Origin: Halomonas cerina
GTDB lineage: Bacteria > Pseudomonadota > Gammaproteobacteria > Pseudomonadales > Halomonadaceae
Direction: 5' to 3'
Assembly (NCBI RefSeq): GCF_014192215.1
Contig: NZ_JACHXP010000024.1
Location: forward strand, 1 to 52,108
DNA length: 52,108 nucleotides
The position numbers and the translations under genes were made by a program. Below, one piece after another: positions 18,045 to 26,572 of this stretch. The first letter of the stretch is position 1. Every line of letters starts with the position of its first letter. A model generated the notes under the pieces. The model made no database searches. It was given only the letters and a program-made list of their open reading frames with translations, and was not told the origin of the DNA.

Positions 18045-19052
18045 ATGACGACTCGACGACTCGCCGCCATCGTCCTGGCCGTCGGCATGCTGGCCGATGG
18101 AATGCCGGTCCTGGCGGACTATCCGGAACGTAGCCTTCACGCCACCATTCCCTGGGGAGCCGGCGGGGCCACCGATCGGGTGATGCGGGCCCTGACCCCT
18201 TATGTGGAAGAGGAGCTCGGTACCGAGATCGTGATCTCCAACCGCCCGGGGGGCACGGCCACCCTTGGCACGCTTCACGTCATGCAGCAGCGTCCGGCGG
18301 ACGGCTATCACCTGCTCATGGCGGCGGAAAATGCCCAGCTTTATCCCCTGCTGGGCCTGGCCGAGTTCGACTATGATGCCCTGGAGACGATCAACCTCGT
18401 CGGCCAGAACTTGGCGGTGATCGCTACCTATCCGGACAGCCCCTGGGACTCCCTGGAGGCGCTGCTGGCCCATGCCGAGGAGCATCCGGGGGAGTTGCGC
18501 ATGGGCGGGACCGGGGCCGGTGGCCTGCCGAGCACGGTACTTGCCATGATCAACGCCGTCACCGACCTGGAGGTGCGGGTGTTGACCTTCGGTGGTGATG
18601 GACCGGGCGCCGCCGCCCTGCGGGCCCGGCATATCGACTTCATGCCGCTGAGCCTGATCGCGGCGCGTGAGCAGATTGCATCCGGTGAGCTCAAGGGGCT
18701 GGCGGTGGTGGCCAGCGAGAAGGCCGAGGTGCTGCCCGGGGTGGCGCCGATCACCGAGACCCTGCCCGGGGTGGCGACCTATCTGCCTTGGGCTTCCTTC
18801 TGGGGTGTTTGGGTACATCGCAATACCCCGGAAGAGATCAAGACGAGGCTCACCGAGGCTTTTGACGCGGCCGTGGCGCGTGACGGCTTCCAGGCGTTTC
18901 TGACCGAAAACGGCGCTGAGCCGCTTAACCTGAGTGGCGCCGAGGCGCAGGACTTCCTCGACCACTGGCAGTCGGTCACCAGCTGGGCGCTCTACGATGC
19001 CGGGGCCGTGCCGGTGTCGCCGGAGCAATTGGGGATCCCCCGCCCCGAGTGA
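18045..19052 (+). CDS. Orphan TctC-like substrate-binding protein
   Basis: 335 residues from the ATG at 18045, which follows AGGAGGGG. Signal peptide MTTRRLAAIVLAVGMLADGM, cleavage near LA-DYP. It is clearly a paralogue of the TctC at 13081-14088: same length, shared WGAGGATD, GELRMGGTGAGGLPSTVLAM and DFMPLSL, and nearly the same C-terminus (ELGIPRP). No permease genes follow. It may supply a second substrate to the TctAB pair encoded at 11-13 kb, or act only as a binding/sensing protein. Confidence 0.88.
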   Translation: MTTRRLAAIVLAVGMLADGMPVLADYPERSLHATIPWGAGGATDRVMRALTPYVEEELGTEIVISNRPGGTATLGTLHVMQQRPADGYHLLMAAENAQLYPLLGLAEFDYDALETINLVGQNLAVIATYPDSPWDSLEALLAHAEEHPGELRMGGTGAGGLPSTVLAMINAVTDLEVRVLTFGGDGPGAAALRARHIDFMPLSLIAAREQIASGELKGLAVVASEKAEVLPGVAPITETLPGVATYLPWASFWGVWVHRNTPEEIKTRLTEAFDAAVARDGFQAFLTENGAEPLNLSGAEAQDFLDHWQSVTSWALYDAGAVPVSPEQLGIPRPE

Positions 19053-19140
19053 GGGGCGTGATCTGGAAACAGCAGCGACCGGACCTGGCGATTGCCGGGC
19101 CCGGGGTGCTGGCGACCCTGGTGGGGGGCGGCGAGTGAAA

Positions 19141-19168
19141 AGGCTCACCACCTCTCGGTGGTGGGCCT
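19141..19168 (+). terminator. Terminator-like hairpin after the orphan tctC
   Basis: A 12-bp stem with one G-T pair (19141-19152 with 19157-19168) and a TCTC loop, followed by a pyrimidine-rich CCTTCTC. It lies 88 bases after the stop. The bases between contain a 26-codon open frame from a GTG at 19059 that I cannot assign. Confidence 0.6.
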
Positions 19169-19219
19169 CCTTCTCAAAGGGTCGGGTGTCCACCGAACTG
19201 GGTCAACTTCACTTATCCG

Positions 19220-19606
19220 TCAATTCCGGCGGGTCGCCAAATAGAGCCCGGCTGCGATGATCAGGCTGGCCCCCAGGTAGGTGGCCGGCGAGGGCAGTTC
19301 GCGCAGGGCCAGGTAGGCGAAGGTGCTGGCGCCGAACAGCAGCAGCCCGCGCAGCCCCTGGCCGAGCAGCGATTCGGTACGCATCAGCTCGCGACAGCGT
19401 GGCAGCCCCAGCCAGAGGAAATAGCCCGCCAGCACCAGCATGTGGCCGGCGTAGCGGGCCCACACGACCTGGATCGGCGAGTAATCCTGGCCGAGCCACT
19501 TCACGCCGGTATCCAGCATCACGAACAACAGGCCGGCGGCGAGCATGAAGGCGATGCCGAGCAGGGGGCGGTCGAGGGGCACCGGACGCGCCGAGGAGAT
19601 CGTCAT
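19220..19606 (-). pseudogene. DMT/EamA permease with internal in-frame deletion
   Basis: The 128-residue product begins like an EamA-family permease: helix 1 with LLFVMLDTGVKWLGQ, helix 2, and the end of helix 3 as GASTFAYLALR. It then jumps directly to the family's C-terminal signature ELPSPATYLGASLIIAAG. Intact members have about 290-300 residues and ten helices, so roughly 170 residues are missing. The join lies at the LALR / ELPSP point. The frame is preserved, so a short protein could still be made, but it should not transport. The gene is probably a relic. Confidence 0.7.
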
Positions 19607-19712
19607 GGGGCGGATAGCTCCAAAGTCAAGGCAAGAAGAGATGATAGCGTGCTAAGCGTTGGTTGGGCAGGGGGCCGGGTAGCCGGCCACCGTGCTACGG
19701 CCTGCCAGCAGA

Positions 19713-19739
19713 AAGGCCTGCCTCTCCGGGGTAGGCCTT
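19713..19739 (-). terminator. Terminator-like hairpin after the TIM-barrel gene
   Basis: A 10-bp stem with one mismatch (AAGGCCTGCC / GGTAGGCCTT) lies 22 bases past the TIM-barrel gene stop on the minus strand and is followed there by a short T run (TTTCTGC). Confidence 0.55.
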
Positions 19740-19760
19740 GTCGATGGTGAGGGGCATGAC

Positions 19761-20588
19761 TCAGCGCCCTTCGACCAGGGCGTGGGCCTTTTCCAGTGCC
19801 ATGTGAGCCCGATCCAGGGCACTGACGCCGTGCTGACGCAAGGCATCGGTGGGGATCTCCAGGCTCAGCGGGACCTGCGGGGGGATCACTTCCAGCAGTC
19901 CCTGGAGGTCGGCCTGGCCGTCGCCCGGGAAGCGCCGCTCGCAGCGTGCCTCGCGCAGGATCTCGTCCATGCTCGCGGGGATCGGCCCCGGCACGTCGCA
20001 CAGCTGGACATAGCGCATCCAGTCGGCGGGCACCTCGGCCAGGTCCTCGAGACGGCTGCGGGAGCGGTCCAGGTGGAAGGCGTCGACCAGCAGGCAGGCA
20101 TTGGTGTGGCCGGCCTCGCGTACCGCACCGACGATCTGGCGCGCCTCATTGAGGCTCGTCACCCCGGTCCAGGGCATGAACTCCAGGTGAGGATGCAGTC
20201 CGTGGGGAGCGGCCAGCTCGCACAGGGCGGCGAAGTTGTCGATCAGGCGTGCGTGGTCGTCGTCGTTGCCGGCCACCAGGATCTCGCTGGCGCCCAGTGC
20301 CGCGCCGACCTCCATAAAGCGGGCGAAGTCCGCCTTTACCCGCGTCTCGGGCTTGAGGCGTAGGATCTCGATATCGGCGACCTTGATGCCGGTATCGCGG
20401 ATACGCCGACAGGTCTCGCGCAGCAGCGCCGTATCGGTCATCAGCGGGAAGCTCGGCTCCTCGGGAGTGGCGGGCACCGGTCGCAGGCCGACTAGGTCGT
20501 AGCCGGCGCGGGCGGCGGTCTCGACCATCTCCGGCGGCGACAGCTCCAGTACGGTCAGGGCGGCCAGGGAGAAAGGATGCTGGTTCAT
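19761..20588 (-). CDS. Xylose-isomerase-like TIM-barrel protein
   Basis: 275 residues. The sequence has the AP-endonuclease-2/sugar isomerase pattern: LHPHLEFMPW and ACLLVDAFHLDRS as probable metal ligands, YVQLCDVPG, and PLSLEIPTDAL at the last strand. This family includes sugar epimerases, inosose dehydratases and single-domain 3-dehydroshikimate dehydratases, so an alternative quinate-pathway dehydratase role is possible. Its start overlaps the stop of the upstream flavoprotein gene by four bases, so the two proteins probably act on the same compound. The true substrate is unknown. Confidence 0.75.
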   Translation of the reverse strand: MNQHPFSLAALTVLELSPPEMVETAARAGYDLVGLRPVPATPEEPSFPLMTDTALLRETCRRIRDTGIKVADIEILRLKPETRVKADFARFMEVGAALGASEILVAGNDDDHARLIDNFAALCELAAPHGLHPHLEFMPWTGVTSLNEARQIVGAVREAGHTNACLLVDAFHLDRSRSRLEDLAEVPADWMRYVQLCDVPGPIPASMDEILREARCERRFPGDGQADLQGLLEVIPPQVPLSLEIPTDALRQHGVSALDRAHMALEKAHALVEGR

Positions 20589-22291
20589 GCGGAGTGTTCC
20601 TCGGCCGCGTGCAGGCCGGCGATATGGCCGAAGGTCATGGCCGGACCGAGGTTGATGCCGCCGGCCGGGTAGTAGCCGCCCATGATGCTGGCCATATCGG
20701 TGCCGGCGGCGTAGAGGCCAGTAATGGGGTGCCCCTCGCCGTCCAGTACCTGGGCGTGTTCGTTGGTCTTGAGCCCGGCGAAGGTGCCGAAGCAGCCGGG
20801 GACGATCTTCACCGCATAGAAGGGCCCTTCGTCCAGCGGTGCCACGCAGGGGTTGGGCCGATGGGCAGGATCGCCGTTCTTGCGATTGTAGGGGGTGGAG
20901 CCACGGCCGTATGCCGGATCTTCACCCTGGCGGGCGTGGGCGTTGTAGTCTTCCACCGTCCGTTTGAGGCCTTCGAGGTCGATACCACAGTGGCGGGCCA
21001 GCTCCTCGACGGTCTTGCCGGCCTTGAGGTAGCCCTTCTTGATCCAGTGCCGGAAGGGCACCGGGGCCGGCCGGGTGATACCGAGGCCGTAGCGGCGCTG
21101 GAAACGGTGGCTGCAGACGAGCCACGAGCAGAGCTCCTCGTCTTCTGGCACGGCCTTGACCATGGCATCCACGTAGTCGTAGTAGCCGCCGGCCTCGTTG
21201 ACGAAGCGCTGGCCGCTCTTGAGCACGCCGATGATGCCGGGCTTGGCACGGTCGATGATGTGGGGGAAATGACCGACGTGGCCATCCTGGTAGGGCACCC
21301 GCGACACCGGGGCCCAGGCCACCGGCGAGTAGAGGCTGGTGTCCACCTCGCCGCCTACTGCCTCGCCGAGGCGCAGCCCGTCGCCGCTGGCGGACGACGG
21401 TGGCAGCGGCCAGTGCTCCTCGCCGGTCGGGGTATGCGGGAACAGCTCGCGACGACGCGCCACGTCCCAGGGGAAGCCGCCGGCGGCCAGTACCACGCCG
21501 CGGCGCGCGTTCAGGGTGATCTCGCCGTCGGGGGTCTCCACCACCACGCCGGTGACCCGCTCGCCTTCCTGGATCAGGCGTCGGGCCGGCGATGACACCC
21601 AGGTCTGTACCCCGAGCGCATCGGCGGACTTGGCCAGCCTGCCGGTCAGGGCCACGCCGTTGACCAGCTGCATCGCACGGCCATAGCGGGCGAGGTCCAC
21701 GAGGTGGCGGGTGAGGCGCTTCGTCACATGCAGGAAGGATTTCAGCGAACGAGTAACGGTCAGGAAGGCCATCAAATCCGGCCCGGCCTGGATTGGCATG
21801 CCCAGGAAGGCGGTCTCGGGCATGGTCTTGCGCAGCTTCTTCAGGGTGCGGCGATCGAGCTGGTGGCCGTCGAAAGGGGCGGCGATCACCGAGCGCCCCC
21901 CGGTGCCGGCCCCCGGGGTGTCGCCGTGAATATCGGCGATGGCATTACCATCGGCGAACCGCAGGGCGGTGTTGTCGTGGAAGAACGCGACCATCCTGGG
22001 GGCGGTGTCGAGGAAGGCATCGATCCGAGCGGGATCGTAGCGCTCGCCCAACTCATGGCGCAGGTAGGTGCGCACCGTCTCTGGATCCTCGTCGATGCCG
22101 GCCGCCTTGGCCAGCGGGTTGAGCGGGATCCACATCCAGCCGCCGGACCAGGCGGTGGCCCCACCCAGGCCGTCGGCCTTCTCCACTACCACCACCTTGA
22201 GCCCATGCCAGGCTGCGGTGACGGCGGCGGACATCCCGGCGGCGCCGGAGCCTACTACCACTAGGTCATAGTCATGCTGTGTGTCGGCCAT
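20585..22291 (-). CDS. FAD-dependent oxidoreductase, fumarate reductase / ketosteroid dehydrogenase type
   Basis: 568 residues from the ATG at 22291 (MADTQHDYDL); the frame extends 24 codons upstream, but that stretch covers an operator-like repeat. N-terminal FAD site VVVGSGAAGMSAAVTA, then GGATAWSGG, and a C-terminal FAD closure GLYAAGTDMASIMGGYYPAGG, all as in the succinate dehydrogenase/fumarate reductase and 3-ketosteroid-delta1-dehydrogenase superfamily. There is no signal peptide. The likely chemistry is introduction of a ring or alpha-beta double bond into an alicyclic or keto compound. With its overlapping TIM-barrel partner, AEC carrier and IclR regulator it forms an uncharacterised catabolic unit, possibly for hydroaromatic acids given the quinate neighbours. 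Confidence 0.8.
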   Translation of the reverse strand: MADTQHDYDLVVVGSGAAGMSAAVTAAWHGLKVVVVEKADGLGGATAWSGGWMWIPLNPLAKAAGIDEDPETVRTYLRHELGERYDPARIDAFLDTAPRMVAFFHDNTALRFADGNAIADIHGDTPGAGTGGRSVIAAPFDGHQLDRRTLKKLRKTMPETAFLGMPIQAGPDLMAFLTVTRSLKSFLHVTKRLTRHLVDLARYGRAMQLVNGVALTGRLAKSADALGVQTWVSSPARRLIQEGERVTGVVVETPDGEITLNARRGVVLAAGGFPWDVARRRELFPHTPTGEEHWPLPPSSASGDGLRLGEAVGGEVDTSLYSPVAWAPVSRVPYQDGHVGHFPHIIDRAKPGIIGVLKSGQRFVNEAGGYYDYVDAMVKAVPEDEELCSWLVCSHRFQRRYGLGITRPAPVPFRHWIKKGYLKAGKTVEELARHCGIDLEGLKRTVEDYNAHARQGEDPAYGRGSTPYNRKNGDPAHRPNPCVAPLDEGPFYAVKIVPGCFGTFAGLKTNEHAQVLDGEGHPITGLYAAGTDMASIMGGYYPAGGINLGPAMTFGHIAGLHAAEEHSA

Positions 22292-22327
22292 GGTCAGCCC
22301 TCGCGATGTCGATATGCGAGAATAATT

Positions 22328-22342
22328 TAGAACATGGTTCCA
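22328..22342. promoter_or_regulatory. IclR-type operator upstream of the flavoprotein gene
   Basis: TAGAA-catgg-TTCCA, an inverted repeat with a 5-base spacer, lies 37 bases before the flavoprotein start codon. The same half-sites occur at 14205-14219 before tctC and, less exactly, at 24234-24248 before the iclR gene at 23420-24199. Confidence 0.55.
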
Positions 22343-22419
22343 GTTTCTGCAATAGCCCGACAAATATCGTCTTCCCCTCCCGGGGGACAGGCAGATGCAA
22401 AAGGAAGGAAGAGCCAGGG

Positions 22420-23376
22420 TCAGGTGGGGGGTAACAGGCCGAAGCGGGTGACCAGCCAGATGGCCAGGCTCATGGTGAAGAAGGAGAGCAGGGTGCAGGC
22501 CATTAGGGCGGCGGCACTGACCCCGCCCAGGCCGTAGCGCTGTCCGAGCAGGGGAAAGACGCTGATCATGGGGGCACTGGCCATCAGCACGCCACCGGCC
22601 AGGACCAGTGGGTCGGTGGACCCGGGCAGCAGCAGGAAGACGCCGAGCACGGCCAGCGGGTGGAGCAGCAGCTTGCCCAGCACGAGCTGGGTCATGTCCC
22701 GGACCATGCCCGTGAGCTTGAGCCCATACAGGGTGCCACCGATCACGAACAGCGCGGTGGGGCCCGCGGCATCGGCCAGCATCTCCACGACTCGGGCCAG
22801 AGGGGACGGCAGGGCGACCCCGGTCACCGCCAGCAGAAGACCGATCACCAGGCCGATCAGGATGGGATTGCGCACCAGGCGCAGGGCCGTCTGGCGAAGC
22901 GTCTCGCCGAGCCCCTTGCCGGCCTGGTTACCCATCTCGGCCAGGATCAGGGCGGCAGGGATAATCAGCAGGTTCTCGATCATCATGTTCAGCGCCAAAA
23001 AGATCGCCGCCGGCGCGCCCAGCACCATGGCCATGATGGGGTAACCGATGAAGCCGCTGTTGGAGGCGGCCATGCCCAGCCCCTGGATGGCCGCGCTAGC
23101 GAGCGGTTGGCGCTGCCCTCGGTACGCAAGCCCGATGGCGAACAGGAAGACGAGCAGGGAGCCCAGGCCGTAGGCGAGCAGGTAGCGGGGGTTGATGACC
23201 TCGCCCAGGGGGTTCTCGGTCAGGGCGCGGATCACCAGCGACGGCAGGGCGAGGTAGAGCACGAAGGTCGCCACCCCCTGTACCTGGTCGTGGGTCACCA
23301 GCCGGCCGGCCATGGCCAGATAGCCGGTGCCGATCAGCAGGAAAATCGGGGTAGTGATGGCGAGAATCTCGAGCAT
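22420..23376 (-). CDS. AEC (auxin efflux carrier) family transporter
   Basis: 318 residues from the ATG at 23376, with AAGGAGG upstream. About ten hydrophobic segments; the motif ASNSGFIGYPIMAMVLG in the middle and ISVFPLLGQRYG near the end are typical of the AEC family, whose bacterial members move carboxylates such as malate or malonate. It lies between the second iclR gene and the flavoprotein gene, all on the minus strand, and probably carries the substrate or product of that unit. Confidence 0.85.
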   Translation of the reverse strand: MLEILAITTPIFLLIGTGYLAMAGRLVTHDQVQGVATFVLYLALPSLVIRALTENPLGEVINPRYLLAYGLGSLLVFLFAIGLAYRGQRQPLASAAIQGLGMAASNSGFIGYPIMAMVLGAPAAIFLALNMMIENLLIIPAALILAEMGNQAGKGLGETLRQTALRLVRNPILIGLVIGLLLAVTGVALPSPLARVVEMLADAAGPTALFVIGGTLYGLKLTGMVRDMTQLVLGKLLLHPLAVLGVFLLLPGSTDPLVLAGGVLMASAPMISVFPLLGQRYGLGGVSAAALMACTLLSFFTMSLAIWLVTRFGLLPPT

Positions 23377-23419
23377 GGCGGCCTCCTTGCCGGGTCGAGT
23401 CGGGCGTCTGGCGCTTGCT

Positions 23420-24199
23420 TCAGGCGAAGAGACGCGACGAGGTGCTGGCCTGTGAGATCTCCTCGGCGGCCGCCATGAGTCGGGGGCCCAGCTCGGCCAC
23501 GCGATCGGCATCCAGACGCACGCTGGGGCCGGCAATGCTCAAGGCCCCCAGGGGGTGGCCGTCCAGGGGGTGGCGTACCAGAGCGGCGATTGCGGTGGTG
23601 CCGGGGCCCATGCTGTCGCTGACCCAGCTGAAGCCGCGTTCCCGGGTCCCATGCAGGTGCGCAAGAACCGCGTCCCGGGTACGGGGGGCGCCAGGGCCGA
23701 CCGGATGGTCGGTTTCCAGGCCGTGGGTGTCGATCAGGGCCATGGCGGCCTCGTCGCTCAGCCCCGCCAGCCAGGCGTGACCGCTGGCGGTACAGAACAG
23801 CGGGGCCCGGCGGCCCATGTCCGGGTCATAGCGCAGCCCGGTGCGTGCGCCCTGGGCCTTGGCGATCCAGGTCAGCTCATCGCCCTCGATCACCGAGAGG
23901 CGTACCAGCTCGCCGCTTTCCTCGGCCAGGTGATCGAGGATCGGCTGGAGGACATCGCTGGCGCCGGTGCTGGCCAGGTAGCTCAGCCCCATGGCCATCA
24001 GGCGGGTGGTCAGCTGATAGCGCTGGGTACGCGGGTCCTGGCGTACATGGCCCAGGCGGATCAGTTCGTTGCAGATGCGGTGTGCCGCGCTTTTGGGGAT
24101 CGCCAGACGTTCGGCGATGACCAGCAGCGGCAGTCCCTCGACATCTTCCGAGAGGGCTTCCAGCACCCCGAGGGTGCGTTCGATCAGGCTACCCGCCAT
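23420..24199 (-). CDS. IclR-family transcriptional regulator
   Basis: 259 residues. N-terminal winged helix (LLVIAERLAIPKSAAHRICN as reading helix region) followed by the IclR effector domain (SVIEGDELTWIAKAQG; LFCTASGHAWLAGLSDEA; GFSWVSDSMGPGTTAIAALV). It reads toward the AEC and flavoprotein genes and is likely to control them. A probable own operator with TAGAA-N5-TTTCG and an overlapping CTAGA-T-TCTAG palindrome lies about 35 bases upstream of its start. It is distinct from the PcaR-like protein encoded next. Confidence 0.88.
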   Translation of the reverse strand: MAGSLIERTLGVLEALSEDVEGLPLLVIAERLAIPKSAAHRICNELIRLGHVRQDPRTQRYQLTTRLMAMGLSYLASTGASDVLQPILDHLAEESGELVRLSVIEGDELTWIAKAQGARTGLRYDPDMGRRAPLFCTASGHAWLAGLSDEAAMALIDTHGLETDHPVGPGAPRTRDAVLAHLHGTRERGFSWVSDSMGPGTTAIAALVRHPLDGHPLGALSIAGPSVRLDADRVAELGPRLMAAAEEISQASTSSRLFA

Positions 24200-24226
24200 G
24201 GTGCTCGTCCATCGGTGCGTAAAAAC

Positions 24227-24253
24227 TAGATTCTAGAATGATGTTTCGAAACT
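24227..24253. promoter_or_regulatory. Operator-like repeats upstream of the second iclR gene
   Basis: Three overlapping dyads are seen: a CTAGA-T-TCTAG palindrome, TAGAA-tgatg-TTTCG at 24234-24248, and GTTTCGAAAC at 24244-24253. The middle one resembles the TAGAA-N5-TTCCA sites at tctC and the flavoprotein gene, which suggests autoregulation. Confidence 0.45.
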
Positions 24254-24263
24254 TGTACAGGCC

Positions 24264-25049
24264 TCAGCTGGCATAGGCGCAGATCTGCCGCGCCTTCTCC
24301 TGGAGCAACGGCAGGTATTGGCGCATCAGGGTGTCGAAGTCGACCCGGGCGGCATTGGTGCTGATATTGATGGCCCCCAGCAGCTTGCCGTGAGCATCGA
24401 CGGCGGGCACGGCGATGGAGCGCAGGCCGGAGTCCAGCTCCTGGTCGGCGATGGCATAGCCCTGCTGGCGCACCTTGAGGATGCAGCGGCGCAGCTCGTC
24501 CTTGTCGGTGATGGTCTTGTCGGTATGCTTCTCCAGCGTCACCCGAGCGAGGTAGGCCTCGAGTTCGGCGAGCGGCAGCTGGGCCAGTAGTACCCGGCCC
24601 ATGGAGGTGTGGGCCGCCGGCAGGCGAGTGCCCACCGAGAGGGTGATGGCCATCAGCCGATGGCGGGACGCGGAGCGGGCCACGTAGATGACATCATCGC
24701 CGTCGAGAACGCCCAGCGACGACGACTCGCCGCATTCGGCGGTGATGTCCTCCAGCACCTGCTGAATCACGCCACGATAGTTGTTGGCGGAGAGAAACGC
24801 ATAACCCAGGCTGAGCACCCGGGGAGCCAACTCGAAATGACGCTGCTGCTTGCGCACATAGCCCAGGGCATGCAGGGTCAGCAGGAAGCGCCGTGCCCGG
24901 GCCCGGTTCATGCCGGTTCGGGCGGCCACCTCGCTCAGCGTCATGCGCGGGTGGGCCTCGTCGAAGGCCAGGATCACCTCCAGCCCGCTGGCCAGAGCCG
25001 TGACGAAGTCCCGGTCGTCGGGACTGAGAGCTTCTTCCTGGTATGTCAT
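24264..25049 (-). CDS. pcaR: IclR-family regulator of the beta-ketoadipate genes, PcaR type
   Basis: 261 residues from the ATG at 25049 (MTYQEEAL); an ATG 18 codons earlier would overlap the operator region. Winged helix MTLSEVAARTGMNRARARRF is followed by the PcaR/PcaU/PobR effector domain (LPAAHTSMGRVLLAQLPLAE; LDSGLRSIAVPAVDAHG; GAINISTNAARV). Members bind beta-ketoadipate or protocatechuate-pathway effectors and switch pca genes. The gene is divergent from pcaB, with a GTTCG-N5-CGAAC site in the gap. Whether it acts as a PcaR-type activator or a PcaU-type dual regulator is not decided by sequence. Confidence 0.85.
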   Translation of the reverse strand: MTYQEEALSPDDRDFVTALASGLEVILAFDEAHPRMTLSEVAARTGMNRARARRFLLTLHALGYVRKQQRHFELAPRVLSLGYAFLSANNYRGVIQQVLEDITAECGESSSLGVLDGDDVIYVARSASRHRLMAITLSVGTRLPAAHTSMGRVLLAQLPLAELEAYLARVTLEKHTDKTITDKDELRRCILKVRQQGYAIADQELDSGLRSIAVPAVDAHGKLLGAINISTNAARVDFDTLMRQYLPLLQEKARQICAYAS

Positions 25050-25106
25050 TGTCGTTCCATGATGATAAGGGGAGTTGCTCACGGTTTGTCTCCAATCTAG
25101 CATAAT

Positions 25107-25140
25107 GTTCGAATCGCGAACACTTGTTCGACTATAGGCT
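25107..25140. promoter_or_regulatory. PcaR-like operator pair in the pcaR-pcaB gap
   Basis: GTTCG-aatcg-CGAAC (25107-25121) is a perfect inverted repeat with a 5-base spacer. A second GTTCG half-site starts at 25126, 19 bases after the first, the same tandem spacing as at quiC and pcaI. It lies between the divergent pcaR and pcaB starts. Confidence 0.65.
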
Positions 25141-25191
25141 TAGGCCGTGTCCCAGCCGGTCATTTTTCCCAGCCCCCACGGAGCGATCACC

Positions 25192-26535
25192 ATGCCTGCC
25201 GCCCTGATCCAGCATCCCTTCATGAGCCAGCCGGCGCTGGCCGAGTGCCATGCAAAGGCCATGATCGACGCCATGCTGGCCTTCGAGCTGGCCCTGGCCG
25301 AGGTCCAGGAGGCGCGCGGTGCCGTACCCGAAGGGGCGAGCGCCGAGATGCGCCGCGCCCTCGAGTCCCATCCCTTCGATGTCGAGACCATCGCCGCGGG
25401 TATCGCCAGCGGCGGCAACGCCGCCATTCCCTTCGTCAAGCAGGGCCGCGCCGCCCTGCCCAATGAGCTGAAGCGTTACTTCCATCAGGGCGCCACCAGC
25501 CAGGACGTGGTCGACAGCGCCCTAATGCTGCTGCTCCAGCCGCGTCTGGTGGCGCTGGACGCCCTGCTGGTGCGCTGCCGTGCCGCGGCCATCGAGCTGA
25601 TGCAGGCCCATGAGAATACGCCGATGGTGGGTCGCACCTTGATGCAGCAGGCGCTGCCGATCACCTTCGGGGTCAAGGTGGCCCACTGGGCGCTGGGGCT
25701 GGAGCAGGCGCGCCGCCGCCTGGCCGGAATCGCGCTGCCGGTGCAGTTCGGCGGCGCCGTGGGCGTGCACTCCGGCTGGGACGACCTGGGCCTCGACTTC
25801 ATGGACGCCCTGGCCGAGCGGCTTGGCTTGGCGGCCCCGGTCCTGCCCTGGCACACCGATCGTCAGCCGATCCATGCCTTGGGCACGGCCCTGGATGCCG
25901 TGGCCGGTGCCGCCGAGAAGCTTGCCCTGGATGTGGCGCTGCTCACCCAGACGGAACTGGGTGAGGTGGCCGAGCCCACCGCCCCGGGTATGGGCGAGTC
26001 CTCCTCCATGCCCCACAAGCGCAACCCGGTGCGCTGTGCGTTGATCCGCGGTGCGACTCGTCAGGTGCACGGCCATGCCTCGGTACTGCTCAATGCCACG
26101 GCTCAGCCGCTGGAGCGGGGGCTGGGTGAGTGGCATGCCGAGTGGGCACCGTTGATCGACAGTGCGTTGCTGCTGGAGGGCGCCCTGGAGCAGGCGGCGG
26201 TACTGCTCGAAGGCCTTGAGGTGTATCCCGAGGCGATGCAGCGCAACCTGGCCGCCACCGGCGGGGGCATCATGGCCGAGCCGGTCTCGCGCCTGCTGGC
26301 CCCGGTGCTCGGCCAGGACGTCGCCCAGGGTCTCAGCGCCGAGGCGGCCGAGGCGGCGCGTCTGGCGGGTCAGCCCTATGCTCAGGTATTGCATGAACGG
26401 CTGCTGGCCGAGCATGGCGAGGTGGCGGGACGCGTCGAGCGTGCCGAGCTCGAGCGGGCCAGTGATCCGGCCTTGTACCTTGGTAGTAGTCGTCAGCAAG
26501 TGCAGCGTGCGGTCCATTGGTTAGCACACGAATAA
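25192..26535 (+). CDS. pcaB: 3-carboxy-cis,cis-muconate cycloisomerase
   Basis: 447 residues from the ATG at 25192, with GGAG eight bases upstream; a GTG 15 codons earlier is possible but less likely. It is a fumarase/aspartase superfamily member with the signature GESSSMPHKRNPV near residue 270 and the first conserved block KRYFHQGATSQDVVDSALM. It converts 3-carboxymuconate to 4-carboxymuconolactone, the second step after protocatechuate cleavage. It has its own promoter opposite pcaR and is followed by a strong terminator, so it is a single-gene transcript. Confidence 0.95.
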   Translation: MPAALIQHPFMSQPALAECHAKAMIDAMLAFELALAEVQEARGAVPEGASAEMRRALESHPFDVETIAAGIASGGNAAIPFVKQGRAALPNELKRYFHQGATSQDVVDSALMLLLQPRLVALDALLVRCRAAAIELMQAHENTPMVGRTLMQQALPITFGVKVAHWALGLEQARRRLAGIALPVQFGGAVGVHSGWDDLGLDFMDALAERLGLAAPVLPWHTDRQPIHALGTALDAVAGAAEKLALDVALLTQTELGEVAEPTAPGMGESSSMPHKRNPVRCALIRGATRQVHGHASVLLNATAQPLERGLGEWHAEWAPLIDSALLLEGALEQAAVLLEGLEVYPEAMQRNLAATGGGIMAEPVSRLLAPVLGQDVAQGLSAEAAEAARLAGQPYAQVLHERLLAEHGEVAGRVERAELERASDPALYLGSSRQQVQRAVHWLAHE

Positions 26536-26572
26536 GACATTGATATGAATTGATAAATCCCAGTGTTATCAG

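Noticed and set aside
19059..19139. 26-codon open frame after the orphan tctC as a remnant of tctB
   Set aside because: The peptide has no similarity that I can recognise to TctB and is too short to judge.
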